A stretch of DNA of 64,000 nucleotides from positions 124,001 through 188,000 of the forward strand of contig NZ_ML214297.1 of the NCBI RefSeq assembly GCF_004698125.1, given 5' to 3'. A program made the position numbers and the translations under genes. This DNA comes from Halosimplex halophilum. Its GTDB lineage: Archaea > Halobacteriota > Halobacteria > Halobacteriales > Haloarculaceae. Under the pieces are notes generated by a model. That model was not told the DNA's origin, ran no database searches, and was given only the letters and a program-made list of their open reading frames with translations. Position 1 is the stretch's first letter. Each line of letters opens with the position of its first letter. Positions 14,617-22,492 of the stretch are shown here, one piece after another.

Positions 14617-16848
14617 TCAAAGCGTCACCACGTCGAGGATGTGGACGATGTTGCCGTCGCCCAGCACCGCGGTCCCGCTGAGGCCGGGCGTCCCGCTGAG
14701 GATCCCCTCCAGCGGCTTGACGACGACCTCCTCCTGGCTGTTGACGGCGTCGCAGCGCAGCGCGACCTGGCGCTCGGACTCGCGGATGCGGACGAGCATC
14801 CCCTCGTCGCCGCCCGCGCCGCCCGTGCCGACGGTCCCGGCCATCGCCTCGCTGCCGGTGCCCGCGGCCCCCGCCGAGGGCGACGCGGGCTCGTCGGTCT
14901 CCACGGCCGACTCGCCGCCGGGTGCCGCCGATTCGGCCGTCGGCTCGCCGCCGTCGGTGGCGGCCGTCTCGGTCCCGTCGGCCCCGGCGGTCGCGTGCGT
15001 GCCGGGCACGTCGAAGCGCTCGGCGAGGTCGATGACCGGGTAGATGTCGCCGTTGTGCTTGATGACGTCGTTGCCGTTGATCTGTTTGACCTCGGTCGTG
15101 CGGGTGATCTCGTCGACGTTCTTCAGCGGGACGCCGTACTCCTCGTCGCCGACCTCGACGAACAGCACCTTGACGATGGCCATCGTCACCGGGAGCCGCA
15201 GGGAGACGGTCGTCCCCTCGCCGGGGGTGGAGTCGACGCTGACCGAGCCGTCGAGCTGGGTGACCGTGTCGTGGACCACGTCCATGCCGACGCCGCGGCC
15301 GCTGGTGTCGGTCACCTCGTCGGCCGTCGAGAAGCCGGGGTGGAAGATCAGGTCGTACACCGCCGAGTCGCTCATCGCCTCGATCTCGTCGGAGGAGCGC
15401 ACGCCCTTCTCGATGGCCTTGCGCTTGATGCCCTCCACGTCGAGGCCGGCGCCGTCGTCCTCGACCTCGATGATGACGTGGTCGCGTTCCCGGGAGGCGC
15501 GCAGTTCGACCCGCCCGGTCGGGTCCTTCCCGGCCGCCTCCCGTTCCGCGGGCGGTTCGATCCCGTGGTCCAGCGAGTTGCGGATGATGTGCATCAGCGG
15601 GTCGGATATCTCGGTGAGGATCGTCCGGTCGAGCTCGATGTCCTCGCCCTCGATGGTGAACTCCACGTCCTTGTCGAGCTCGCGGGAGAGGTCCCGGACC
15701 ATCCGCGGGAACTTGCCGACGACCTTCTTCAGCGGGATGAGCCGCATGTCCATCACCGTGTTCTGGAGGTTCGCCGTGATCTTGTCGAGCTCGTTGAGGT
15801 TCTCCGAGGCGCCCGCCAGGTCGTCGGTCTCGACGGCCCGCCGCAGCTTGATCCGGCTGGTGACCAGCTGCTCGACCAGCCCGTGCAGGTCGTCGAGCTG
15901 GTCCACGTCGACCCGGACGGACTTGATCTCGTCGACGGAGGCCCCCTCGTCGTCAGAACCTGCCTGGGGCGCGTCGCCGGCTGGTCCGGCCGCGCCGGTT
16001 CCGGCACTACCCGCGTCGGTGGTATCGCCCTCGGCCGCGCCGGCGGCGTCGCCGCCGGCACTGCCGGCCAGCGCGTCGGTCACGTCGACCACGTCGGCCT
16101 CCGTGACGGCGCCGATGGCGTCCAGTTCGGCCGCGGCGGCGTCCGCGTCGGGCGCGTCGAGCGCGAGCGCGAAGGTGTCCTCGAACTCGCCGTCCTCGAC
16201 GGCCTCGCGGTCGGGGTCGGCGTCGAGCAGGTCGAACGCGTCGGTGATCCGGTCGAGGGCGAGCATCGCGTCGACGCCGAGCATGTCGCCCTCGCCGACC
16301 GACACGTCCGCGCGGACGACCCGTCCCTCGGCGTCGCCGGGCGACACGTCGAATCCTTCGACGGCGGCGGAGTCGGTGTCCGTCGCGTCGGTTGCTCCCG
16401 CGGGGCCCTCGACGGCGTCACCGTCGGCGGCGGTCGGATCGGGCGTCCCGCCGGACTCGGCGTCGAAGTCGCTCTCCTCGAGGACGGCCCGGAGCTGGTT
16501 GACCATCTCGGTCGTGTCGGTCGTCGACTCGCCCTCGGCCTCGATCTCGCGGACGATGGCCTCGATCATGTCCACGCCGGCGAAGATGAGGTCCATCCGC
16601 TCGGGGGTGACCGCCATCTCGTCCTGGCGCATCGCGTCGAGCAGGTCCTCGATGGCGTGGGCCAGGTCGCTGGCGTCCTCGAAGCCCATGGCGCCGAAGT
16701 TGCCCTTCAGCGTGTGGGCCGTCCGGAAGATCCGGTCCATGGCGGCCTGGTCGTCCGGGTCGCTCTCCAGGTCGAGCAACGAGTTGTTCAGGTCGGTGAT
16801 CGCTTCCTCACTCTCGCGGATAAACGCGTCTAGATACTGGTCGTCCAT
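14617..16848 (-). CDS. cheA: Chemotaxis sensor histidine kinase CheA
   Basis: 743 residues. Domains in order: phosphotransfer Hpt (~1-105) with phospho-His45 in FRTAHTLKGNFGAMGF; a low-complexity acidic region with a P2-like CheY-docking segment (~140-270); dimerisation (~305-365); HATPase (~365-535) with N-box HIIRNSLDHGIEPP and G-boxes DDGAGLDVEG and GRGVGMDVV; and a CheW-like P5 domain to the end. P5 is split by ~75 residues of Ala/Gly/Ser/Glu-rich sequence between the VIDLAERFDVPG and MLVRIRESERQVAL parts. CheA autophosphorylates in response to receptors and passes phosphate to CheY and CheB. The start codon directly abuts the cheB stop. Confidence 0.97.
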   Translation of the reverse strand: MDDQYLDAFIRESEEAITDLNNSLLDLESDPDDQAAMDRIFRTAHTLKGNFGAMGFEDASDLAHAIEDLLDAMRQDEMAVTPERMDLIFAGVDMIEAIVREIEAEGESTTDTTEMVNQLRAVLEESDFDAESGGTPDPTAADGDAVEGPAGATDATDTDSAAVEGFDVSPGDAEGRVVRADVSVGEGDMLGVDAMLALDRITDAFDLLDADPDREAVEDGEFEDTFALALDAPDADAAAAELDAIGAVTEADVVDVTDALAGSAGGDAAGAAEGDTTDAGSAGTGAAGPAGDAPQAGSDDEGASVDEIKSVRVDVDQLDDLHGLVEQLVTSRIKLRRAVETDDLAGASENLNELDKITANLQNTVMDMRLIPLKKVVGKFPRMVRDLSRELDKDVEFTIEGEDIELDRTILTEISDPLMHIIRNSLDHGIEPPAEREAAGKDPTGRVELRASRERDHVIIEVEDDGAGLDVEGIKRKAIEKGVRSSDEIEAMSDSAVYDLIFHPGFSTADEVTDTSGRGVGMDVVHDTVTQLDGSVSVDSTPGEGTTVSLRLPVTMAIVKVLFVEVGDEEYGVPLKNVDEITRTTEVKQINGNDVIKHNGDIYPVIDLAERFDVPGTHATAGADGTETAATDGGEPTAESAAPGGESAVETDEPASPSAGAAGTGSEAMAGTVGTGGAGGDEGMLVRIRESERQVALRCDAVNSQEEVVVKPLEGILSGTPGLSGTAVLGDGNIVHILDVVTL

Positions 16849-17958
16849 TTAGGTCACCTCGAATGCGTCGAGTACCGCCGCCGCAACGTCGTTGACCGGC
16901 GCCACGCCGTCGACACAGCCGGTCTCGATGGCCCGCTTGGGCATCCCGAAGACCGCGGACGTGGCCTCGTCCTGAGCGACGGTGTAGCCGCCGGCCTCGT
17001 GGATGGCGCGGATACCGGCCGCGCCGTCCTCGCCCATCCCGGTCAGGATGACGCCGGCGAGGGGGTCCGTGACCCGCTCGGCCGCCGTCTCCATGGTCAC
17101 GTCCACCGCGGGCCTGACGTTGTTGACCGGCGGGTCCTGCGTGAGCCCGATCCGCAGGCGGCCCCGCCGGTAGCCGGTCACCTCCATGTGGTAGTCGCCC
17201 GCGGCGATGAGCGCCTCGCCGCCGCCGATCCGGGCGCCGTCCTCGGCCTCCCGCACGTCGTACTCGCTGCGGGCGTCCAGGCGCTCGGCGAACCGGCCGG
17301 TGAACCCGCTCGGCATGTGCTGGACCACCAGCACGCGCAGGTCCGCCGCCAGTGGCAGGTCCGAGAGGACCTGCTCGACGACGGTCGGTCCGCCGGTCGA
17401 GGAGCCGACGACGACGGTCGGGTTGTCGACGTACGCCGTCGCCGCGGTGTCGGGGTCGCTCGTCCCCGTTCCGGCCGTTCCGTCGGCGCCGGCGCCGCCG
17501 GTATCAACCCCCGACCCGGCGGTCCGGGCCGAGGCCACGTCCGAGGTGTCGGTCGGGTCGACGGCCGCGACGGACCCGACGACCTCGACGAGCTGGTCCT
17601 GCAGGCGGGACATCTCCATCGACACCTCGCCGCCGGGCTTGCGGAAGAAGTCGACGGCGCCCTTCTCCAGGGCCTCGAAGGTCACGTCCGCGTCCTCGTC
17701 GGTGTGCGCGGAGAGCATCAGGATCGGGGTCGGCCGGGTCGCCATGATGCGTTCCGTCGCCTCGATGCCGTCCATCTCGGGCATCTCCACGTCCATCGTC
17801 ACCACGTCGGGGCCGGTCTCGGCGACCGCCTCGACGGCCTCCCGGCCGTGTTTCGCCTGGGCCACCACGTCGATGCCGCCCTCCTCCAGGATGTCGGAGA
17901 TGACGCTCCGCATGAAATGCGAGTCGTCGGCGACCACCGCGCGCGGCGAACCTACCAT
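16849..17958 (-). CDS. cheB: Chemotaxis protein-glutamate methylesterase CheB
   Basis: 369 residues. The receiver domain (1-~125) has phospho-acceptor Asp56 in VVTMDVEMPEMDGIEA. The Ala/Gly/Thr-rich linker is ~140-185. The methylesterase domain carries the triad in VVVGSSTGGPTVVEQ (Ser), VQHMPSGFTGRFAERL (His) and GMGEDGAAG (Asp). It removes methyl groups (and deamidates) on receptors for adaptation, activated by CheA. The ATG at 17958 is chosen because the receiver fold begins right there (MVGSPRAVVADDSHFMRS); the upstream extension is Arg/Pro-rich shadow. First gene of the leftward operon, divergent from cheW. Confidence 0.96.
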   Translation of the reverse strand: MVGSPRAVVADDSHFMRSVISDILEEGGIDVVAQAKHGREAVEAVAETGPDVVTMDVEMPEMDGIEATERIMATRPTPILMLSAHTDEDADVTFEALEKGAVDFFRKPGGEVSMEMSRLQDQLVEVVGSVAAVDPTDTSDVASARTAGSGVDTGGAGADGTAGTGTSDPDTAATAYVDNPTVVVGSSTGGPTVVEQVLSDLPLAADLRVLVVQHMPSGFTGRFAERLDARSEYDVREAEDGARIGGGEALIAAGDYHMEVTGYRRGRLRIGLTQDPPVNNVRPAVDVTMETAAERVTDPLAGVILTGMGEDGAAGIRAIHEAGGYTVAQDEATSAVFGMPKRAIETGCVDGVAPVNDVAAAVLDAFEVT

Positions 17959-18113
17959 ATCGAGCCCCCGGTGACGGCTCGGGCGCGGCCCGAACGGCGT
18001 CGCCGGAACCCAGCCGGAGCCGGCACCATACCTACTCACGTGTGGCGCCAGCGCCGGGATAAAGACTCCGCCCGCCGTATCAGCGATGATAACCCGGGAG
18101 ACACCCTTAAGTC

Positions 18114-18122
18114 GCCGTCGCG
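18114..18122 (+). promoter_or_regulatory. TATA box of cheW
   Basis: CCCTTAAGT lies 25-33 nt upstream of the cheW ATG at 18147 in the 188 bp divergent cheB-cheW gap. A short-leader or leaderless mRNA is expected. The gap also holds AT-rich patches near 18026 and 18060 that could serve cheB on the other strand. Confidence 0.55.
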
Positions 18123-18146
18123 GGCTCTTTCGGGCAACGGGTACAC

Positions 18147-18596
18147 ATGGCATCAGGCACTCAGGACGCGGCCCCGGCGGCGACGGACGGACAGGTGCTG
18201 GAGTTCTCGCTGGGCGCGGAGACCTACTGCGTGAGCATCGACTACGTCACCGAGATCGTCGACGCCGGCGAGGTGACGACGGTCCCGAACTCCCCGCCCC
18301 ACGTCCGCGGCGTGATGGACCTGCGCGGGCGCACGACCTCGATCGTCGACCCGAAGGTCGTCTTCGGTATCGACGGCGACGGCGCCGAGCGGCGGATCAT
18401 CGTCTTCGACCCGGCGATCGTCGACGACGGGGGCGCCGCCGGCTGGCTGGTCGACGAGGTGTATCAGGTCGTCCGGGTCGACGGGTCGGACGTGGACGAC
18501 TCCCCCTCGCGGGACACCGACGCCATCCGCGGCGTGGTCAAGCGCGACGACGAGTTCGTCATCTGGGTCGACCCGAAGGCCGTCCACTCGGGCTGA
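18147..18596 (+). CDS. cheW: Chemotaxis coupling protein CheW
   Basis: Adaptor that joins CheA to receptors in the signalling array. 149 residues forming one SH3-like CheW domain: VLEFSLGAETYCVSIDYVTE, VPNSPPHVRGVMDLRGRTTS (the family hallmark), and a C-terminal RGVVKRDDEFVIWVDPKAV. The length is normal. Transcribed away from cheB-cheA and toward the archaellin side of the island, with its own TATA box. Confidence 0.96.
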   Translation: MASGTQDAAPAATDGQVLEFSLGAETYCVSIDYVTEIVDAGEVTTVPNSPPHVRGVMDLRGRTTSIVDPKVVFGIDGDGAERRIIVFDPAIVDDGGAAGWLVDEVYQVVRVDGSDVDDSPSRDTDAIRGVVKRDDEFVIWVDPKAVHSG

Positions 18597-18783
18597 CGGA
18601 CCGCGCCCGCGCCGTCGGACGCGCGCTCCGGTAAGCAGACCGTACCGCCCTCGGCCGATCCCTCCCGCCGCCCCGTCCGATCTCCGGTATCGCCCGGCTC
18701 GCCAACTGATCGCATGAACAAGACTTTTTACCACAGACACCGGATGCTCCACCAGCCGAGCGCCGCGAGGATCCACGGAAGAC

Positions 18784-19509
18784 ATGATCGAACTAACGAA
18801 AACCGGAATCGACGGGTTGGACGAGATCCTGAACGGTGGTATTGTCAAGAATTCGACGACCCTGGTGAGCGGGAACCCCGGGGCGGGCAAGAGCATCCTC
18901 TGTCTGCAGTTCATTTACAACGGCGTCGAGAAGTTCGACGAGAAGGGCATCTACCTGACCTTCGAGGAGGACGAGGAGGACCTGCGGGAGGCCGCCGAGT
19001 CGATCGGCTTCGACAGGTGGGGCGAGCACGTCGAGAACGGCGACATCAAGGTCTACGACAAGAAGGTGTTGCTGCGCGAGAACGACTTCTCGTCGTCGCT
19101 GGAACTCCTGCTGGACGACTTCGAGGACAACGACTACGACCGGGTCGTGCTCGACTCGCTGGCGATGTTCGAGCTCTTCTTCGAGACCGAACAGGAGAAA
19201 CGCACCTACCTCCTGAAGTTCACGGACATCCTGAGCCAGAACGACCTGACGACGCTGATGACCAACGAACAGGGCGCGGTCTTCCCGGAGACGGAGATCG
19301 GGCTGGAGAACTACCTCACCGACGGGAACATCTACCTGATCCAGACGCCGACGGAGTCGGGCGTCAACCGCTACGTCTGGGTGGCGAAGATGCGCAAACA
19401 GGACATCGAGACCGACATCTTCCCGATGGAGATCTCCCAGGGCGGGATCCGCGTCCACCAGAACGCCAGCGCGTTCTCGATGATGAGCGAGGACGACAAC
19501 CCGCTCTGA
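18784..19509 (+). CDS. KaiC-like single-domain RecA-family ATPase of the motility island
   Basis: 241 residues with one KaiC/RadA-type ATPase domain: opening TGIDGLDEILNGGI, Walker A SGNPGAGKS at 29-37, Walker B-like DRVVLDSLAMF near residues 119-129, and a C-terminal strand region. ArlH has the same fold, but this protein is not ArlH, which is encoded separately at 27525. Its position between cheW and a winged-helix regulator suggests a regulatory or signalling ATPase for taxis or archaellum production; that is inference. An AT-rich ACTTTTTACC near 18722 may be its TATA box, giving a leader of about 30 nt. Confidence 0.85.
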   Translation: MIELTKTGIDGLDEILNGGIVKNSTTLVSGNPGAGKSILCLQFIYNGVEKFDEKGIYLTFEEDEEDLREAAESIGFDRWGEHVENGDIKVYDKKVLLRENDFSSSLELLLDDFEDNDYDRVVLDSLAMFELFFETEQEKRTYLLKFTDILSQNDLTTLMTNEQGAVFPETEIGLENYLTDGNIYLIQTPTESGVNRYVWVAKMRKQDIETDIFPMEISQGGIRVHQNASAFSMMSEDDNPL

Positions 19510-19640
19510 CCGGCCCCGTTCTCACGAACGTAACCGGTTATTACGTTCGAAAACGCGTCCGGTGAACTGTCTCGGGCCCGTTTCGTGTGGATCCGCCCTC
19601 CCGCTCACGCTCCGGTAGGCGGCGGGTACTGGCAGCGATA

Positions 19641-19649
19641 GATTTATAC
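19641..19649 (+). promoter_or_regulatory. TATA box for the winged-helix regulator
   Basis: GATTTATAC is 28-36 nt before the ATG at 19677. A further AT-rich stretch, TGAATATACG, follows at about 19655 and might be an autoregulatory site. Confidence 0.5.
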
Positions 19650-19676
19650 TGCGGTGAATATACGCTTTGATAACGG

Positions 19677-20012
19677 ATGGCTTCAGCCGAGATCCTCCAG
19701 ACCCTGGGGAACAAATACAGCGCAGAGATCCTGGACGCGACCGACGAGCCCCAGTCCGCCCAGGAGCTGAGCGACGAACTCGGGATCCCGATCGCCACCT
19801 GTTATCGCCGGATCGACGAGTTGACCGAGCACGACCTGCTCGAACTCCACGACAACATCCTCTCGGACGACCGGCGACGCATCAAGGTGTACCGGCGCAA
19901 CGTCGACCAGGTCCACATCGACTTCGAGGAGTCGCTGACCGTCGAGGTCGAGGAGCGGACGGAGGTCACGAACAAGCTCGACGAAGCCTGGCGCACCCTG
20001 TCGGAAGGCTAG
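19677..20012 (+). CDS. Winged-helix (ArsR/HTH_20-like) transcriptional regulator in the motility island
   Basis: 111 residues. Residues ~1-75 form a winged helix-turn-helix: EILQTLGNKYSAEILDATDE, AQELSDELGIPIATCYRRID (recognition region), ELTEHDLLELHDNILSDDRR. The C-terminal helix (ESLTVEVEERTEVTNKLDEA) likely dimerises. There is no metal-binding Cys motif, unlike the arsenic regulator at 40305. Its place between the KaiC-like ATPase and the archaellin gene makes it a candidate regulator of archaellin or che genes. That function is inferred from position only. Confidence 0.85.
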   Translation: MASAEILQTLGNKYSAEILDATDEPQSAQELSDELGIPIATCYRRIDELTEHDLLELHDNILSDDRRRIKVYRRNVDQVHIDFEESLTVEVEERTEVTNKLDEAWRTLSEG

Positions 20013-20113
20013 TCCGGGCGTGCGCGCGTCGCAGAGCGGTGTCGTCCGCGTGCCGTCGCCGGGTCGGCCGGGGTCGGCGGCCCCGTTATCACGAGGGATA
20101 TTTTCGAGAGTGG

Positions 20114-20120
20114 ATTTAAT
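20114..20120 (+). promoter_or_regulatory. TATA box for the small membrane protein at 20148
   Basis: ATTTAAT sits 28-34 nt before the GTG at 20148 and supports that start. Confidence 0.45.
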
Positions 20121-20147
20121 ACGGGGTGTCGAGAACCCCGAGTCAAC

Positions 20148-20432
20148 GTGGTCACAGTGATCGAACTACTCTACGCCGTGTCGACGGTCGTCTTCGTCGT
20201 CGCCGGGCTGACGATGGTAGGCATGGCGATGCGCGCGTACGTGCAGACGTCCCGACGGGCGATGCTCCACCTCTCGCTGGGGTTCTCGCTGGCGGTGGCC
20301 GGCGCCGCCGCGACGATGATCAGCGCCTTCCTGACCGGCTTCGCGGGCCCGCGGTCGCTGCTGCTCGTCAACAGCGGGCTGACGACCTTCGGGTACCTCT
20401 TCGTCATGTACAGTCTGGTCACCTACGAGTGA
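20148..20432 (+). CDS. Small three-helix membrane protein (DUF7521-like) next to the regulator
   Basis: 94 residues, nearly all hydrophobic: three helices at about 3-25, 37-60 and 69-90 (VIELLYAVSTVVFVVAGLTM, LGFSLAVAGAAATMISAFL, LLVNSGLTTFGYLFVMYSLV). It resembles a haloarchaeal family, DUF7521 as I remember it, that often sits beside winged-helix regulators. A sensor or membrane tether for the regulator is an attractive idea, but nothing in the sequence shows it. GTG at 20148 is used because of the TATA box; a second GTG at 20157 is possible. Confidence 0.7.
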   Translation: MVTVIELLYAVSTVVFVVAGLTMVGMAMRAYVQTSRRAMLHLSLGFSLAVAGAAATMISAFLTGFAGPRSLLLVNSGLTTFGYLFVMYSLVTYE

Positions 20433-20613
20433 GCGCCGGGGCGGTAGCGTTATCATATTTTCAAATAATACTAGACTTCTCGACGACCGCCTGTTTCCAC
20501 CCCGATACCTCCAAATCAGCAGCTATAAACTATCTAAAGCCTATTTTTCCTCGCTGAAAACGTCCCGCGATCCGGTAGGGCTTGATTTTAATATCGATAA
20601 TTGGGGGATCACC

Positions 20614-20622
20614 CTTAATATG
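20614..20622 (+). promoter_or_regulatory. TATA box of the archaellin gene
   Basis: CTTAATATG in an AT-rich stretch lies 62-70 nt before the archaellin ATG (20684). This predicts a transcription start near 20645 and an unusually long leader of about 40 nt for this genome. The upstream 180 bp (20433-20613) is the most AT-rich gap in the island and probably holds control sites. A second AT block, GATTTTAATATCG, is at about 20584. Confidence 0.5.
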
Positions 20623-20683
20623 GAAGCGTGGAATCCTCGGAGTAGAGTCCGGGGCGGCGAACGGCTCCCGGGCGGAGAATCCC

Positions 20684-21361
20684 ATGCTACACAACGAACG
20701 CAACGAACGAGACCGCGGGCAGGTCGGTATCGGGACCCTCATCGTGTTCATCGCGATGGTCCTGGTGGCGGCGATCGCGGCGGGCGTGTTGATCAACACT
20801 GCGGGCTTCCTGCAGACGAAATCAGAGGAGACGGGCCAGCAGTCCGGACAGCAGGTCACCAACCGGCTGCAGGTCTCGGCGGCGACGGGGTCGAACCTCA
20901 GCGACTCGTCGGTCGGTGTCGTGAACCTGACGCTGAAGAAGTCCCCGGGGGCGAGTAACATCGACCTCGAGAACGCGACCGTCCAGTGGGTCGGTCCCTC
21001 GGGTACGTACAACCTGGTCAACGCCAGCGTCGACGCGGCCGGCGCGGACGGCCACTTCGGTATTGTCCCGTTCAAGGACGCGGACCAGTCACACCCGGTC
21101 CTCAACGACCCCGACGACCGCATGGTGATGGTCTTCGACCTCGGCCGCGACGACGTGGTCTCTGACGACCGCACGTCGCTCGATACGCGGGTGGGTCGCC
21201 AGACCGGTGAGGGCAGCGGTGAGGGCGATACGTTCTTCGGTGACCAGGTCCCCGAAGGCGCGTCCGTCAACGTCAAGATCACCACCAAGTCCGGTGCGAC
21301 CACGAGCGAACAGCTGACCGTCCCCGAGACGATCTCGGGCGCCGAAGCTGTCCAGCTCTAA
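20684..21361 (+). CDS. arlB: Archaellin (archaeal flagellin)
   Basis: Filament subunit of the archaellum, 225 residues. The type III (prepilin-like) signal is [20 protein letters not shown]; PibD/ArlK-type cleavage is expected between the Gly and Gln of RG|QVGIG, leaving a hydrophobic helix that packs the filament core. The outer domain is strand-rich and acidic, with several N-x-S/T sites for N-glycosylation (e.g. NLS, NLT, NAT, NAS). It is the only archaellin gene in the window. The 250 bp upstream gap is AT-rich with its own promoter, so it can be controlled apart from the arlCE-J operon. Confidence 0.95.
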   Translation: MLHNERNERDRGQVGIGTLIVFIAMVLVAAIAAGVLINTAGFLQTKSEETGQQSGQQVTNRLQVSAATGSNLSDSSVGVVNLTLKKSPGASNIDLENATVQWVGPSGTYNLVNASVDAAGADGHFGIVPFKDADQSHPVLNDPDDRMVMVFDLGRDDVVSDDRTSLDTRVGRQTGEGSGEGDTFFGDQVPEGASVNVKITTKSGATTSEQLTVPETISGAEAVQL

Positions 21362-21419
21362 ACCTGTCGGATAGCGGATATTCGACGGAACTAAACCCTT
21401 TTATCGCGGACAGTAGCGT

Positions 21420-21995
21420 ATGGCCAAGGGCGACGACGAACCGATCGACGGGGACGACGGCCCCATCCTCTCGCCCGACGAGCTCGACATCACCGACGAC
21501 GAGCACGTCGCCGAGATAGACGACGGCCGCTACGTCGTCTCCCCGGGCGACCCCATCGGGGACGTGCCGTCGGTCGACGACCGCTCGTCGACCGAATCGG
21601 CCCCCGAACCGACACCTGAACCGGCCGCAGGACCGGCGCCGGAGCTGACCGAGGAGGCCGTCCACGAGTTCCTCGCGACCCAGTTCGACGACTCGGGGTC
21701 GCGGTACGGCTTCGACATCACGGCGACGTTCGACGGGGCGACCCGCCAGCGACAGATGGTCTCGAACGACGTGGTGACGATCTTCGAGAGCCTCGTCCTG
21801 TGGTACGCCCAGCAGATCGACGGCAAGACGCCCGTCGAGGAGGTGCTGGGGATCCTGCTCATGGAGGCGAACGTCCCCGTCCGCTACCCCCCCTCCAGCC
21901 TCCGGCGGCTGCTCGAATCGACCGAGCTCTCCCCGGACGACTCGATCGCGGACCTCATCGCCGCCGTCGGCGACGAGGACGGCTTCCGGATCTGA
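21420..21995 (+). CDS. Archaellum-cluster protein of unknown function (DUF7500-like)
   Basis: 191 residues. The N-terminal third is acidic and disordered-looking, with a Pro/Glu/Ala-rich stretch near residues 58-80. The C-terminal ~110 residues form a folded domain (EAVHEFLATQFDDSGSRYGF, VVTIFESLVLWYAQQIDGKT, EVLGILLMEANVPVRYPPSS). It resembles a small haloarchaeal family found in motility loci (DUF7500 as I recall; not verified). It lies between archaellin and cheY and has its own AT-rich upstream core (ACTAAACCCTTTTATC, 21390-21405). The function is unknown. Confidence 0.75.
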   Translation: MAKGDDEPIDGDDGPILSPDELDITDDEHVAEIDDGRYVVSPGDPIGDVPSVDDRSSTESAPEPTPEPAAGPAPELTEEAVHEFLATQFDDSGSRYGFDITATFDGATRQRQMVSNDVVTIFESLVLWYAQQIDGKTPVEEVLGILLMEANVPVRYPPSSLRRLLESTELSPDDSIADLIAAVGDEDGFRI

Positions 21996-22071
21996 ACGGA
22001 TCCGCCCCGGCGCTCGCCGCGGCCGGACCGCCCGACCGCGGTCGACCCGACCGCCGCCGGGTGCTATCAAT

Positions 22072-22087
22072 CCCGATAATTTACGGG
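22072..22087. repeat. Inverted repeat CCCG-N8-CGGG upstream of cheY
   Basis: CCCGATAATTTACGGG has a 4 bp stem around an AT-rich 8-base centre. It ends 4 bp before the probable cheY TATA box, where a repressor or activator could act. The stem is short enough to occur by chance. Confidence 0.3.
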
Positions 22088-22090
22088 AAG

Positions 22091-22098
22091 CCTTTATC
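22091..22098 (+). promoter_or_regulatory. TATA box of cheY-cheC-cheD
   Basis: CCTTTATC lies 35-42 nt before the cheY ATG at 22133, predicting a leader of about 10-15 nt. Confidence 0.5.
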
Positions 22099-22132
22099 TC
22101 CCGTTTCACAGTACACGTGGAGTGTTAGGCCC

Positions 22133-22492
22133 ATGTCAGACGTATTGATAGCCGACGACTCGGAGTTCATGCGAAACCTGCTGCGGGAGATTCTGGAGGA
22201 GGACCACAACATCGTCGGGGAGGTGGAGAACGGCGTCGAGGCGGTCGAGACGTACAAGGAAGCCGAGCCGGACCTGGTGATGATGGACATCGTGATGCCG
22301 ATCCGCGACGGGATCGAGGCGACCGACGAGATCAAGACCTCGAACCCCGACGCGAACGTCATCATGTGTACCAGCGTCGGCCAGGAAGAGAAGATGAAGG
22401 AGGCGGTCAGAGCCGGCGCGGACGGCTACATCACGAAGCCGTTCCAGAAACCGAGCGTCATGGAAGCCATCGAGGACGTCGTCCCGTCATGA
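22133..22492 (+). CDS. cheY: Chemotaxis response regulator CheY
   Basis: Single receiver domain, 119 residues. The acidic pair is in IADDSEFMRN, the phospho-acceptor Asp in DLVMMDIVMPIRDGIE, the Thr/Ser switch in VIMCTSVGQEEKM, and the Lys in ADGYITKPFQKPS. CheA phosphorylates it and it changes motor switching through CheF in archaea. The ATG at 22133 follows a short leader. Its TGA overlaps the ATG of cheC (ATGA), so the two are translationally coupled. Confidence 0.97.
   Translation: MSDVLIADDSEFMRNLLREILEEDHNIVGEVENGVEAVETYKEAEPDLVMMDIVMPIRDGIEATDEIKTSNPDANVIMCTSVGQEEKMKEAVRAGADGYITKPFQKPSVMEAIEDVVPS

Noticed and set aside
17959-18153. N-terminal extension of cheB to an ATG at 18153
   Set aside because: The extra ~65 residues are Arg/Pro-rich and carry no motif, while the receiver domain begins exactly at the ATG at 17958. 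The extension would also cross the divergent cheW promoter.
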